A stretch of 21,184 bases of DNA from Treponema sp. (lineage in GTDB: Bacteria > Spirochaetota > Spirochaetia > Treponematales > Breznakiellaceae), in NCBI GenBank assembly GCA_031284195.1, contig JAITAI010000050.1, forward strand, positions 1 to 21,184, written 5' to 3'. Of this stretch, positions 6,425 through 14,368 are shown piece after piece. Position 1 is the stretch's first letter; every line of letters starts with the position of its first letter. The notes beneath the pieces were generated by a model. It saw nothing but the letters and a program-made list of their open reading frames with translations. It was not told the origin of the DNA and did no database searches. Both the position numbers and the translations under genes were made by a program.

Positions 6425-7525
6425 ATGAAAAAAAGCATACTCACTATGCTCTGTGTAACCGCAGTTTTATCGGCCCTTTCCGCAGGAGGTAGTAAAGATT
6501 CGGGGGAAAGGTCCTCAAGGGGAGACGCTGCCAGTACAGGTGGAACTGCCCCAAGTACCCCCTTGAAGCCCTTCAAACTGGGGCACCTTAACTCCACCGC
6601 GCATCTGCTTGCCTTTGTGGCCAAAGAAGAAGGTTTTTTCCAAGAAGAGGGGCTTGATGCGGAACTGACCCAATTCTCCAGTGCAGCCGAATTGGCAGCA
6701 GGTCTTGAGTCGGGCAAGCTGGATGTGGCCTTTATTGGCTCGGTACCAGCCATCACTTTTCAGGCTACCGGTCATGATCTGACCATCTTCGGCGGCGCTA
6801 TGACTAACGGTCACGGCTATGTGATCAAAAGTGAGCTGGTTCCCCCGGGATTTAAGCAGGGGGACATCAGTGTTTTCAAGGGCCGGAATATAGCTTCAGT
6901 AAAGAACAGCGTCCAGGACTATGAGCTTTTGGTCTTACTTAAAAATGCCGGGCTTACACCGGGAACCGATGTGAATGTGATCTACTTCAACAGTCAGACC
7001 GAAGCCTACAATGCCCTCCAGAGCCGGGAAATTGATGGGGTTTCGGTCTATTCCCCCTATGCTTCCCGGGCTCGGGACGAGGGTTATACCGTGGTTTACT
7101 ATTGTAATGAAATAGAGGAATTCCAGGATCAGCCTTGCTGCCGTCAGGTTGCGTCCACTGCAGCTCTCAAGGCCAATCCAGCCTTGTTCCAAGCTGCGGA
7201 ACGGGCCTTTCTTAAAGCCTATAAGTTTTCCCAGGAGAACCATTATGAGACCATAGAAGATGTAAATAAGTACATACCGCTCAAGCGGGACTTAGTGGAA
7301 TACGAGATCTATGGAGGACACAGCGTCTCTAGGCCTGATCCAGATAAAAAAGCCACGGTGACCTTCAAAAGAGGGGTGGTCTCCTTCGGGTATACGAAGG
7401 ATTACGATGTGGAACCCCTGTACAATACGGCAATCTATAAGGCCGCGCTGGACGATCTTATCAAGACGAATCCGGAGGATCCGATCTATCAGGAACTTTT
7501 AGCCCATTTCAACCGGTACGAGTAG
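6425..7525 (+). CDS. NitT/TauT-type ABC transporter substrate-binding protein
   Basis: A 366-residue exported binding protein of the NMT1/SsuA-like type, which captures small sulfonates, nitrate, pyrimidine precursors or similar molecules. After a signal peptide (MKKSILTMLCVTAVLSALSA) and a Ser/Gly-rich linker it has LGHLNSTAHLLAFVAKEEG and FFQEEGLDAEL, the classic 'reads as a substrate analogue, faces the enzyme-like pocket' front of this family, then ELAAGLESGKLDVAFIGSVP. The lipobox cysteine expected after LSA is replaced by Gly21 (GGA GGT), so lipid anchoring seems lost and signal peptidase I cleavage after LSA is likely. The start is fixed by AGGAGG at 6414-6419. It is the first gene of the importer, followed by ATPase and permease. 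Its ligand may feed the methyltransferase/nitrogenase-like module downstream (inference). Confidence 0.88.
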   Translation: MKKSILTMLCVTAVLSALSAGGSKDSGERSSRGDAASTGGTAPSTPLKPFKLGHLNSTAHLLAFVAKEEGFFQEEGLDAELTQFSSAAELAAGLESGKLDVAFIGSVPAITFQATGHDLTIFGGAMTNGHGYVIKSELVPPGFKQGDISVFKGRNIASVKNSVQDYELLVLLKNAGLTPGTDVNVIYFNSQTEAYNALQSREIDGVSVYSPYASRARDEGYTVVYYCNEIEEFQDQPCCRQVASTAALKANPALFQAAERAFLKAYKFSQENHYETIEDVNKYIPLKRDLVEYEIYGGHSVSRPDPDKKATVTFKRGVVSFGYTKDYDVEPLYNTAIYKAALDDLIKTNPEDPIYQELLAHFNRYE

Positions 7526-7539
7526 GGATATGGCCACAA

Positions 7540-7569
7540 GGTACAGAGGGACTTCGGTTTTTCTGTACC
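7540..7569 (+). repeat. Hairpin between binding-protein and ATPase genes
   Basis: GGTACAGA and TCTGTACC form 8-bp arms within the 66-base gap, with little T-run after. Such a stem after the binding-protein gene commonly lowers expression of the downstream transporter genes or stabilises the upstream mRNA; that role is inferred here. Confidence 0.55.
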
Positions 7570-7591
7570 TCCATGGGGAAAAGGACGAATC

Positions 7592-8428
7592 GTGCACAAA
7601 ATAGAGGTAACCGATCTGCAGGTGGATTATCAGGATTATAATAACCGGAATAAACACGTTACCGCGCTAGAGGGTATTTCTTTCACTGTTCCGGCAGGGC
7701 AGTTTGTCAGCATTATTGGTTCTTCAGGCTGCGGTAAAAGTACCCTCCTCAGTGTGTTAGGTGGTTTGTATCTTCCGTCTAGGGGAAAGGTTTCCATAAA
7801 CGGAGTTCCGGTTACCGGGCCTGGGCTTGACCGGGGTTTTGTGTTTCAACAGTATTCTCTGTTTCCCTGGATGACTGCCCGGAAGAATGTGGCCTTTGGT
7901 ATCCAGCAGGTTAACAAGAGGCTGTCTAAAAAAGAACGGCTAAAACGGGCAGACCATTTTCTGGAAAAGGTAGGCCTTGAGGCCTCCCAGGATACCTACC
8001 CGGATCAGCTTTCTGGAGGCATGCGCCAACGGGTTGCCATTGCCCGCCTTCTGGCTATGGATACGGAGATACTCCTTATGGATGAACCTTTCGCCGCAGT
8101 GGATGCCAAAAACCGTACGGTACTGCAAGATCTGCTCCTTAGTTTATGGGAAGGTAACCAGGAGGATAGGGTATTTCCCCCAGACCAAGGGATCCCCAAA
8201 AGGGAACGGAAAACCGTGGTTTTTGTTACCCACGATATTGACGAGGCGATTATCCTGTCTGACCGGATTATTATGCTGACCCCCAGTCCTGGCCGGATCC
8301 TCCGGGAAACCCCAGTTCCCTTTCCTCGACCCCGGAATCGTACGGTTCTGATGCAAAGTAGCGAATATATGCACCTTCGCAAGGACCTGCACACCCTATT
8401 TTTTAATGATTTTGGAAGCGGTATATGA
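7592..8428 (+). CDS. NitT/TauT-type ABC transporter ATPase
   Basis: A 278-residue cytoplasmic ATPase that powers the importer. It contains Walker A GSSGCGKST (43-51), the Q-loop FQQYSLFPW, the signature LSGGMRQR (140-147), Walker B ILLMDEP (160-166) and the switch histidine His214 in FVTHDIDEA. This pattern, with SLFPW after the Q-loop, is typical of the SsuB/TauB/NrtD group. The start is GTG, supported by AAGGA at 7581-7585; a cluster of basic and polar residues from about 188 to 207 is a small insertion before the H-loop. Its stop overlaps the permease ATG by 4 bases (ATGA), so the two are translationally coupled. Confidence 0.95.
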   Translation: MHKIEVTDLQVDYQDYNNRNKHVTALEGISFTVPAGQFVSIIGSSGCGKSTLLSVLGGLYLPSRGKVSINGVPVTGPGLDRGFVFQQYSLFPWMTARKNVAFGIQQVNKRLSKKERLKRADHFLEKVGLEASQDTYPDQLSGGMRQRVAIARLLAMDTEILLMDEPFAAVDAKNRTVLQDLLLSLWEGNQEDRVFPPDQGIPKRERKTVVFVTHDIDEAIILSDRIIMLTPSPGRILRETPVPFPRPRNRTVLMQSSEYMHLRKDLHTLFFNDFGSGI

Positions 8429-9360
8429 GAGAGGAATCCATTCCGCTTCAAAGGCGATTACTGCGCTTTTGTCATGTTTTCTTTGCAATCTTTTTGCTGA
8501 TCCAGTTTTTGCCTGATAAGGCCAGAGGGGATGCTCATTCCAATTATGCCTTGGTCTTTATCACCGTTATGGAGGTCTTAACCCTGCTCATGTCGGTATG
8601 TATCAAGAAGGAACAGAGTTTCAACCTGTTTGTGGATATCATTGGGTTTGTGTATATCTTGTTGATCAGCTGGACCCTGCTTACCGCCAAATGGAACCTA
8701 TTAAAAGCATCTTTTTTTCCGCCTCCTGGGGTGGTGTTTGAAGCGGCTATACAGGACAGAAGGGTAATTTTGGTCAACATCAAAACTTCTTTGGGGATTG
8801 TGGCCCAGGGTTATCTTGTGGCGCTGGTCCTTGCCATTCCCCTGGGGCTTTTCTTGGGCTGGAGCCTCAGGCTAGGAAACGCCGCCACCTATATTTCCAA
8901 ATTTTTAAGCTCCATCCCGCCGGTGGTTTACATACCTTACGGCATTGCGTTGCTTCCCACCTTTCGTTCTGTGTCGGTGATGGTGATCTTCCTGGCTTCT
9001 TTTTGGCCGGCCCTGGCAGGTACCATGAGTGGAGTGTTCCATGTAGAAAAACAGATCCTTGATTCCGCCCGGTCCCTCAACTTAAACCGGGTATCCTTGC
9101 TCTTTCACATCATATTACCCGCTTCCATGCCTCAAATATTTATCGGCTGTAACCAGGGGCTTAGCGTTTCGTTCATCCTGCTTACTTCTGCGGAAATGAT
9201 CGGCGCCCGTAGCGGCCTGGGTTATTATGTGAAGAACTTTTCAGATCTAGGGGATTATACCCGGATCATCCTGGGGGTTCTGGTCATCGGCATGGTAGTT
9301 ACGGTGATGGTGTTTTTTTTCAATAAACTCCAGCGGTATTTGCTCCGCTGGAAACGGTAA
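8425..9360 (+). CDS. NitT/TauT-type ABC transporter permease
   Basis: A 311-residue inner-membrane permease of the binding-protein-dependent family. About three extra hydrophobic segments precede the core domain (HVFFAIFLLIQFL, LVFITVMEVLTLLM, GFVYILLISWTLL). The core follows with TSLGIVAQGYLVALVLAIPL and SSIPPVVYIPYGIALLP. The ATPase-contacting EAA loop reads SARSLNLNRVSLLFHIILP, followed by SFILLTSAEMIGARSGLGY, closely like SsuC/TauC. It overlaps the ATPase gene by 4 bases. Together the three genes form a complete importer whose substrate the sequence does not fix. Confidence 0.93.
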   Translation: MREESIPLQRRLLRFCHVFFAIFLLIQFLPDKARGDAHSNYALVFITVMEVLTLLMSVCIKKEQSFNLFVDIIGFVYILLISWTLLTAKWNLLKASFFPPPGVVFEAAIQDRRVILVNIKTSLGIVAQGYLVALVLAIPLGLFLGWSLRLGNAATYISKFLSSIPPVVYIPYGIALLPTFRSVSVMVIFLASFWPALAGTMSGVFHVEKQILDSARSLNLNRVSLLFHIILPASMPQIFIGCNQGLSVSFILLTSAEMIGARSGLGYYVKNFSDLGDYTRIILGVLVIGMVVTVMVFFFNKLQRYLLRWKR

Positions 9361-9414
9361 AGTTGTTCGGAAACGTCAGTTTCCTTCGAACCAAAGGTTT
9401 GCTAACAACCGCCG
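9361..9414 (+). terminator. Imperfect stem after the permease gene
   Basis: Near 9364-9391, GTTC-GGAAAC can pair with GTTTCC-TTC-GAAC through a 3-base bulge. No T-run follows, so termination is uncertain. It directly precedes the minisatellite array. Confidence 0.3.
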
Positions 9415-10149
9415 GTAAAGAACGGTGAGCCGCCGGGAAAAGACGGCAAGCCGCAGATAAAAGACGGTGAATCGCTAACAAAAGACGGTGAGCCGCCGAC
9501 AAAGGACGACAAGCCGCTGGCAAAAGACGGTTAATCACCGGGAAAAGACGGCAAGTCGCCAGTAAAAGATAGTGAATCGTCGGTAAAAGACAGTGAGTCA
9601 CCAGCAAAAGACGGTGAACTGTCGGCAAAAGACGGCAAGCCGCTGACAAAAGACAGTGAGCTGCCGGGAAAAGACGACAAGTCGCCAGTAAAAGATAGTG
9701 AATCGTCGGCAAAAGAAGGTGAGTCGCTGACAAAAGACGACAAGCCGCTGGGAAAAGACGGTGAATCGCTGACAAAAGACAGTAAGCTGCCGGGAAAAGA
9801 CGGTGAGTTGTCGGCAAAAGACGGCAAGCCGCTGGCAAAAGACGGTTAATCACCGGGAAAAGACGGTAAGTCGTCAGTAAAAGATAGTGAATTGTCGGTA
9901 AAAGACAGTGAGTCACCAGCAAAAGAAGGTGAGCTACCGGTAAAAGACGGCAAGCCGTTGACAAAAGACGGTGAATCGCTGACAAAAGGCAGTGAGCCGC
10001 CGGTAAAAGATGATGAATCGCTGATAAAAGACGGGAAGCCGCTGACAAAAGACGGTGAGTTGTCGGCAAAAGACGGTAAGCCGCAGATAAAAGACGGTGA
10101 GTCGCCGACAAAGGACGACAAGCCGCTGACAAAAGACGGCAAGCTGTCG
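9415..10149. repeat. 35-copy 21-bp minisatellite array
   Basis: Exactly 735 bases read as 35 units of 21 bp with no length change, roughly of the form GTAAAAGACGGTGAGCCGCYG. Read on the plus strand each unit is a heptad of the type (V/T/A/G)KDG(E/K)xx. Two units carry TAA (9532-9534 and 9847-9849) in an identical context, 15 units (315 bp) apart, and neighbouring units also repeat at that spacing, so part of the array was block-duplicated. The frame has no start codon, since a TAA lies just upstream. The opposite strand is also long open, as expected of a stop-poor repeat. Every unit has an A-tract at a 21-bp spacing, two helical turns. I regard it as a non-coding, or formerly coding, spacer between importer and methyltransferase genes. 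Confidence 0.9.
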
Positions 10150-10194
10150 GTAAAAGACGTGGATTTCGTCAAAGGATCCGCATTTTTTTGGAGC

Positions 10195-10227
10195 CTTGTT
10201 CGAGAACCGACCGGGCTCTCGAACAAG
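10195..10227 (+). repeat. 11-bp-arm hairpin before methyltransferase 1
   Basis: CTTGTTCGAGA and TCTCGAACAAG form perfect arms around an 11-base loop. It follows a T-run (CATTTTTTTG at 10181-10190) rather than preceding one, so on the plus strand it is more likely an mRNA-stabilising or attenuating element ahead of the gene at 10250. Confidence 0.6.
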
Positions 10228-10249
10228 TCCAGTAAAGGAGGCAAACTGC

Positions 10250-11281
10250 ATGCATGCAAGAGAGTTGATTCAGCAGGCGCTGGAATTAAAACCAACCCCC
10301 CGTTTACCCGCGACCCTCATGTCCGGGGGAGCCTGGGCGCTTAACAGTAACGGCTTGTCCCTGGAGAAGGCCTTGACCTCCCCAGCGGAAACCGTGGCGG
10401 AGGTGCTGTACCGGGCCTATAGGGAGGTGGATTCGGATATTGTCTGGGCTATGTCGGGGTATAACAACATCGTCATCGGGGCCATTGGGGGTAAGATTAA
10501 ATTCCGTGCTAAGGGTACCCCGGATGTAATCGAAACCCTGATCAAGAAACCCTCCGACGTGGATCATATTCATATAGAAAACCTGGGGGATGATGAACGG
10601 GTGCGGACCCTCCTTACCATAACTCAGCTTCTCGCAAAGAAGGTACAAGGTGAAACCTATGTTGCCCTGACCCGCTGGGGGCCCTTTACCTTGGCGGGCC
10701 TGCTCTACGGGGCGGAAAACCTGATGCGGGATATGTACCGGGATCCTCCGTCGGTACATCGTATACTGGACTTTACCGTTGCGCTGTACTTGAAATACGT
10801 GGAGCTTTACATTGAAAACGGGGTTGATTTCATCCTCCTTGCGGAGCCTACCACTTCCGGGGATATGATCTCCCGAAAGCATTTTGAAACCTTTGCGGTG
10901 CCTATGTTCAAAAAAGTATTTACCGCCCTGGGTAAAAAGAACATCCGAACCTCCCTGCATATCTGCGGTAACATCGAAAACCGCCTGGATTTGCTCACCC
11001 ACATCGGTGCGGAACTGATTTCGGTGGATTACAAGGTGAGTCTTAAAAAATGCCGGGAAACTTTTCACGGTAAAGTCGCCTTTGCAGGGAATTTGAATCC
11101 GGTCAATGTTATGCAGCGTGAAAGTCCCGAAGGGGTGGCAAAGGCAGCGACAGAATGTATCGCCTGTGCAGGGGAAGGGCCAGGGTATGTGCTGATGCCG
11201 GGCTGTGATATTCCCCCGGCAACTCCGGCGGATAATATCAGAGCCATGACCCGGATAGGGAGAAAACAGGTGTTTTTTTAA
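10250..11281 (+). CDS. UroD-type corrinoid methyltransferase 1 (MtaA/CmuA-like)
   Basis: A 343-residue protein of the uroporphyrinogen decarboxylase superfamily, in the branch that moves methyl groups between corrinoid proteins and thiols or other acceptors. The zinc motif of that branch, His-X-Cys...Cys, is present as His237 and Cys239 in LHICGN and Cys319 in MPGCDIPP. Other family blocks are LTRWGPFTLAGLL, DFILLAEPTTSGDMIS and VAFAGNLNPVNVM. The ATG at 10250 has an ideal AAGGAGG at 10235-10241; an upstream in-frame TTG at 10196 lies inside a hairpin and is rejected. Haem-biosynthetic UroD is unlikely, because the Cys zinc motif and the corrinoid neighbours point to methyl transfer. It is the first gene of the corrinoid/nitrogenase-like module. 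Its substrate is unknown. Confidence 0.88.
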   Translation: MHARELIQQALELKPTPRLPATLMSGGAWALNSNGLSLEKALTSPAETVAEVLYRAYREVDSDIVWAMSGYNNIVIGAIGGKIKFRAKGTPDVIETLIKKPSDVDHIHIENLGDDERVRTLLTITQLLAKKVQGETYVALTRWGPFTLAGLLYGAENLMRDMYRDPPSVHRILDFTVALYLKYVELYIENGVDFILLAEPTTSGDMISRKHFETFAVPMFKKVFTALGKKNIRTSLHICGNIENRLDLLTHIGAELISVDYKVSLKKCRETFHGKVAFAGNLNPVNVMQRESPEGVAKAATECIACAGEGPGYVLMPGCDIPPATPADNIRAMTRIGRKQVFF

Positions 11282-11320
11282 GGAGAAAGGGGAATCGCCC
11301 TTTTCAAGAAACCGAACCAT

Positions 11321-11412
11321 GGGGCGGTTCCCCATCTGACCTTGCGGAACCACCCCAAATACTTAAGGAGAGGAGAGGCTTTTTCAAAAACGCAAGATAG
11401 GGAAAAGTCTCC
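11321..11412 (+). promoter_or_regulatory. Two tandem hairpins in the leader of the NifD-like gene
   Basis: In the 148-base gap, GGGGCGGTTCC (11321-11331) pairs with GGAACCACCCC (11346-11356) with one G-U pair. A second stem pairs GGAGAGGCTTTTTC (11372-11385) with GGAAAAGTCTCC (11401-11412) through a 2-base bulge. The second stem takes up a purine-rich, Shine-Dalgarno-like stretch, while the true GAGGAGG of the next gene (11418-11424) lies just after it. This could be an mRNA processing or expression-setting element. I saw no cobalamin-riboswitch box. Confidence 0.5.
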
Positions 11413-11429
11413 AGAGTGAGGAGGAAAAG

Positions 11430-12944
11430 ATGAGTAGTTTACCCACCAAGGTTGCGCCTAAACGGGAGGACCGGCTTCATGCCTGTATCGCCTATGGCGG
11501 CACCCTTTGCGGTATAAAAAATCATACCCGCTGCGGATGTATGAGCGACGGAGAGCGGGAATTTACCCAAGGCAGTATTTGTCTCATGCTGCCGGGAATC
11601 GCCATGCTGAACAGCTTACCGGATAACGTAAACCTGCTCCATGGTGCGGTAGGATGCGGGGTTTGTTCCCATTCCCAGAACGCCAACACCCGTTCAGGGA
11701 ACGCTGCCCGTTTCGGTACGGTTAAGGACGGCATCTGGATTTCCACTGCCATGAACGAGGCCGATGTCATAGGCGGCGGCGAAGACAAGCTCAGGCGGGC
11801 AATTATTGAAGCGGATAAGGTGTACCGGCCAAAAACCATCACCGTAGTCGCAAGCTGTGTCCCGGGAATCACCGGAGATGATGTGGACGGGGTTATTACC
11901 CAGGTACAACCGTTGGTAAGCGCCCGGATCATCCCTGTACACTGCGAAGGGTTCAAGACCAAGATCTGGGCCACTGCTTATGATGCGGTTTACCACGGCC
12001 TTGCCGGAACCATGCTAGATGATCCGGAGTATCAAAAACAGATCCTGGAAGAGGAGCTTGAAGGGTTCAAGATCGAAACGCTTAAGAAAAACAGGGTGAA
12101 CCTTTTTAACGTATCCTCTATGGGTAAGGTGGATGAAGATGAATTAACCCGCCTTTTGAATGGCCTAGGGTATCAGGTAAATGTGTTTCCCGTATTTGCG
12201 AACCCTGAAACCATGTACCGCATTAAATACGCTGCCCTCAATATCAGCACCTGCCCTACCCATGATGACTATTTTCTCAAATTTTTTGAGAAAGAATACC
12301 AGATTCCTTTTATTCTGAAGACTATGCCCATTGGCATTGAAAATACCAATGCATGGCTGCGGGACGTGGCCCGGTTCTTCCATAAAGAAGCTATAGCAGA
12401 ACGGCTGATAGCTCATGAGAACACCCGGCTCAATGAAGCCCTGGTCAAGTACCGGAATCTTTTTGAGGGGAAAAAGGTTTTTGTCAATGCCGGTGAATTC
12501 CGGGCCTTGGCAACCGCAGCGCTGCTTGTGGAACTGGGATTTACAATTGTAGGGGTCCGTTCTTTCCATCATGACGAATTTGCCAATCAGGAATATGAGA
12601 AACTGCACCACGCCGCAGGAGATATGGCCTTTAATATTGCCAACTGTCAACCTTACGAAGAGGCGAATCTGCTTAGAAAACTCAAACCGGATCTCTTCCT
12701 GGGGCATTGGAACGGGAATTCGACCGCAGCTAAACTCGGTATTCCCTCCCATGTGATCTACAACACCGGACTTTCCTACATCGGCTATCGGGGGGCCTTT
12801 GAGCTCGCCCGAAGGCTCTACCGTCAGCTTTCCAATCCGGCGTTTGCCCGGAACTTGCGCGCCTATGTCCGGCTGCCCTACCGGGAAACTTGGTATGGGG
12901 AAGATCCTTTCACGTATATAAAAGGGGGTACCCAGAATGGGTGA
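11430..12944 (+). CDS. Nitrogenase-like component 1, NifD-like subunit
   Basis: A 504-residue oxidoreductase/nitrogenase component 1 protein. The three P-cluster-type cysteines of NifD are matched by Cys51 (GSICLMLPG), Cys76 (HGAVGCGVCSHS) and Cys143 (VVASCVPGITGDDVDGV). Cys275 in NISTCPTHDDYFLKFFEKEY aligns with the FeMo-cofactor cysteine of NifD. The cofactor histidine region reads GIPSHVIYNTGLSYIGYRGAF. By eye no His sits at the exact position, although His441 is close. Extra N-terminal cysteines 19, 27, 35 and 37 form a cluster not typical of NifD. It is probably one half of a heterodimer with the next gene, whose ATG it overlaps by 8 bases. The start is set by GAGGAGG at 11418-11424. True nitrogenase is unlikely without nifH, nifE, nifN and nifB nearby; a relative reducing another substrate is more likely. 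Confidence 0.87.
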   Translation: MSSLPTKVAPKREDRLHACIAYGGTLCGIKNHTRCGCMSDGEREFTQGSICLMLPGIAMLNSLPDNVNLLHGAVGCGVCSHSQNANTRSGNAARFGTVKDGIWISTAMNEADVIGGGEDKLRRAIIEADKVYRPKTITVVASCVPGITGDDVDGVITQVQPLVSARIIPVHCEGFKTKIWATAYDAVYHGLAGTMLDDPEYQKQILEEELEGFKIETLKKNRVNLFNVSSMGKVDEDELTRLLNGLGYQVNVFPVFANPETMYRIKYAALNISTCPTHDDYFLKFFEKEYQIPFILKTMPIGIENTNAWLRDVARFFHKEAIAERLIAHENTRLNEALVKYRNLFEGKKVFVNAGEFRALATAALLVELGFTIVGVRSFHHDEFANQEYEKLHHAAGDMAFNIANCQPYEEANLLRKLKPDLFLGHWNGNSTAAKLGIPSHVIYNTGLSYIGYRGAFELARRLYRQLSNPAFARNLRAYVRLPYRETWYGEDPFTYIKGGTQNG

Positions 12945-14310
12945 AGTATCCCAAAAAGTTATGGAACACAGCTATATTGAACGACCCCGGTATTTCTGTT
13001 CCTTTGGAGGGGCCCTTTCCACCTTGGAAGCTCTGCCAGAGACTATTCCGGTGCTTCACGCCGCAGGAGGCTGCGCGGGGAGTATCGCCTGGGGACAAAA
13101 CGGCGGTTCAGGCTTACAGGTAGGCGGATACTGCGGAGGGTTGGCGGTTCCCAGTTCTAACGTAGGGGAACGGGAAGTGATCTTCGGCGGTTCCGACCGC
13201 CTTATTCGGGAGATCCGTCACACCTTGGATATAATGGAAGGCCGTCTCTTTGTGGTTATCACCAGTTGTGTTACCGAAATGATAGGGGACGATGTGCAGG
13301 CAGTGGTTCAGGAAATCCAAGGGGAACACAAACACCCTGATGCGGAATTGGTGTTTGCCCGTACCGGCGGTTTCAAGGGTAATTCCTATTACGGGTATGA
13401 CCTGGTGATGTCTGCCATTGTCAGTCAGTATGTGCGGAAGCCGGTGGAAACCAAGAAAGGCCGGGTCAATGTCCTCGGTATCGTACCCTATATGGACAGT
13501 TTTTGGCGGGGAAACCTGGAGGGAGTCCGCAGAACTTTGGAACTGCTCGATCTTGAGGTCAACACCTTCTTCACCGTTGATGATTCCCTGGAGTCCCTTC
13601 GTGACTCAGGTTCCGCGGAACTGACTATTGTAGTCTCTGATTTGTACGGTATAGAGACCGCAAAATGCTACCAGGAACGTTTCGGCATACCCTATATTTC
13701 CTTGTCCCTGCCTATTGGGGCAGTGGCTAGCGCAAGACTCCTTCGGGAAACCAGGGCTGCCCTTAATCTGGAGGTGGATGTAGAGGCCATTATCGAAAGG
13801 GAAAACAGAAAATTCTACCGTTATTTGGAGCCCTTGGTGGATCTCTATTTTGATGCGGATCTGCAGCGCTACGCAGTGGTAATTGCCGATGTGAATTACG
13901 CTGTAGGGGTAACCCGGTTCCTCTACGACGACCTGGGCTGGATCCCAGTGTTGACCCAATTTACGGATATGCTCAATAAGGAACAGCAGACCGCCTTTGC
14001 AGAAAAACTCATTAGCCCGACAGGGCAAAAGCCCTTGACGGTATTCGATACCAACGCCAGCGAAGCCGGTAGATACCTCCTGGGGCTCTACCCCAAAAGG
14101 GAGACCGATCTGTATGTGGATAGTCTTTCCCCGGCCTTTGTGGTGGGCTCTTCCCTGGAACGGGACCTGGCCCTTAAAATCGGCGCTCCCCATCTTTCGG
14201 TGAGTTTCCCCGTGGCAAACCGGGCAGTGCTGAACCGGGGGTATACGGGCTTTTCCGGGGGACTCACCCTCGCAGAGGACCTGCTCAGCGCCGCAGTAGC
14301 GGCACGGTAA
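12937..14310 (+). CDS. Nitrogenase-like component 1, NifK-like subunit
   Basis: A 457-residue partner of the NifD-like protein, shorter than typical NifK (about 520). The three NifK P-cluster cysteine positions are matched by Cys21 (RYFCSFGGAL), Cys46 (HAAGGCAGS) and Cys111 (VITSCVTEMIGDDV), so an interfacial 8-iron or similar cluster is plausible. Further family blocks are FARTGGFKGNSYYGYD, NVLGIVPYMDSFW and VVSDLYGIETAKCYQERFGIPY. The ATG overlaps the end of the previous gene by 8 bases with AAAGGGGG at 12921-12928, indicating coupled, near-equal synthesis. An extra Cys66 in VGGYCGG is notable. Other component 1 relatives (NifN, BchB, CfbD-like, methylthio-alkane reductase) cannot be separated by eye; the corrinoid neighbours argue against chlorophyll or F430 synthesis. 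Confidence 0.87.
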   Translation: MGEVSQKVMEHSYIERPRYFCSFGGALSTLEALPETIPVLHAAGGCAGSIAWGQNGGSGLQVGGYCGGLAVPSSNVGEREVIFGGSDRLIREIRHTLDIMEGRLFVVITSCVTEMIGDDVQAVVQEIQGEHKHPDAELVFARTGGFKGNSYYGYDLVMSAIVSQYVRKPVETKKGRVNVLGIVPYMDSFWRGNLEGVRRTLELLDLEVNTFFTVDDSLESLRDSGSAELTIVVSDLYGIETAKCYQERFGIPYISLSLPIGAVASARLLRETRAALNLEVDVEAIIERENRKFYRYLEPLVDLYFDADLQRYAVVIADVNYAVGVTRFLYDDLGWIPVLTQFTDMLNKEQQTAFAEKLISPTGQKPLTVFDTNASEAGRYLLGLYPKRETDLYVDSLSPAFVVGSSLERDLALKIGAPHLSVSFPVANRAVLNRGYTGFSGGLTLAEDLLSAAVAAR

Positions 14311-14339
14311 GGGTTACCTGAACTGCCTAAAGTGATGTA

Positions 14340-14357
14340 AGGACCGGTGCAGGTCCT
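14340..14357 (+). repeat. Small stem before the corrinoid protein gene
   Basis: AGGACC and GGTCCT pair around a 6-base loop, immediately before the AAGGAG Shine-Dalgarno (14358-14363). Such a stem next to the ribosome site could tune translation of the highly needed carrier protein; this is inference. Confidence 0.4.
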
Positions 14358-14368
14358 AAGGAGTTTTT

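Noticed and set aside
9320..10132. Long minus-strand ORF of 270 residues (Leu/His/Arg/Pro repeats) and other open frames over the array
   Set aside because: A stop-poor 21-base repeat opens several frames at once. No start with a ribosome site, no signal of coding use, and the ORF runs into the permease gene.
9415..10149. CRISPR array
   Set aside because: The 21-bp units are directly head to tail with no unique spacers, and no cas genes are near; it is a minisatellite.
10196..10249. Upstream TTG start for methyltransferase 1
   Set aside because: It lies inside a perfect hairpin and lacks a ribosome site, whereas the ATG at 10250 has AAGGAGG at ideal spacing.
10250..11281. Haem-pathway uroporphyrinogen decarboxylase (hemE)
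   Set aside because: The His-X-Cys...Cys zinc motif and the corrinoid carrier context fit the methyltransferase branch of the superfamily.
10304..11353. 349-residue minus-strand ORF opposite methyltransferase 1
   Set aside because: Shadow frame of a clearly recognised plus-strand gene; its product has no family character.
11430..14310. Genuine N2-fixing nitrogenase (nifDK) or protochlorophyllide reductase
   Set aside because: No nifH, nifE, nifN, nifB or bch genes nearby, a divergent cofactor-histidine region, and corrinoid methyltransferase neighbours; only the component 1 family can be claimed.
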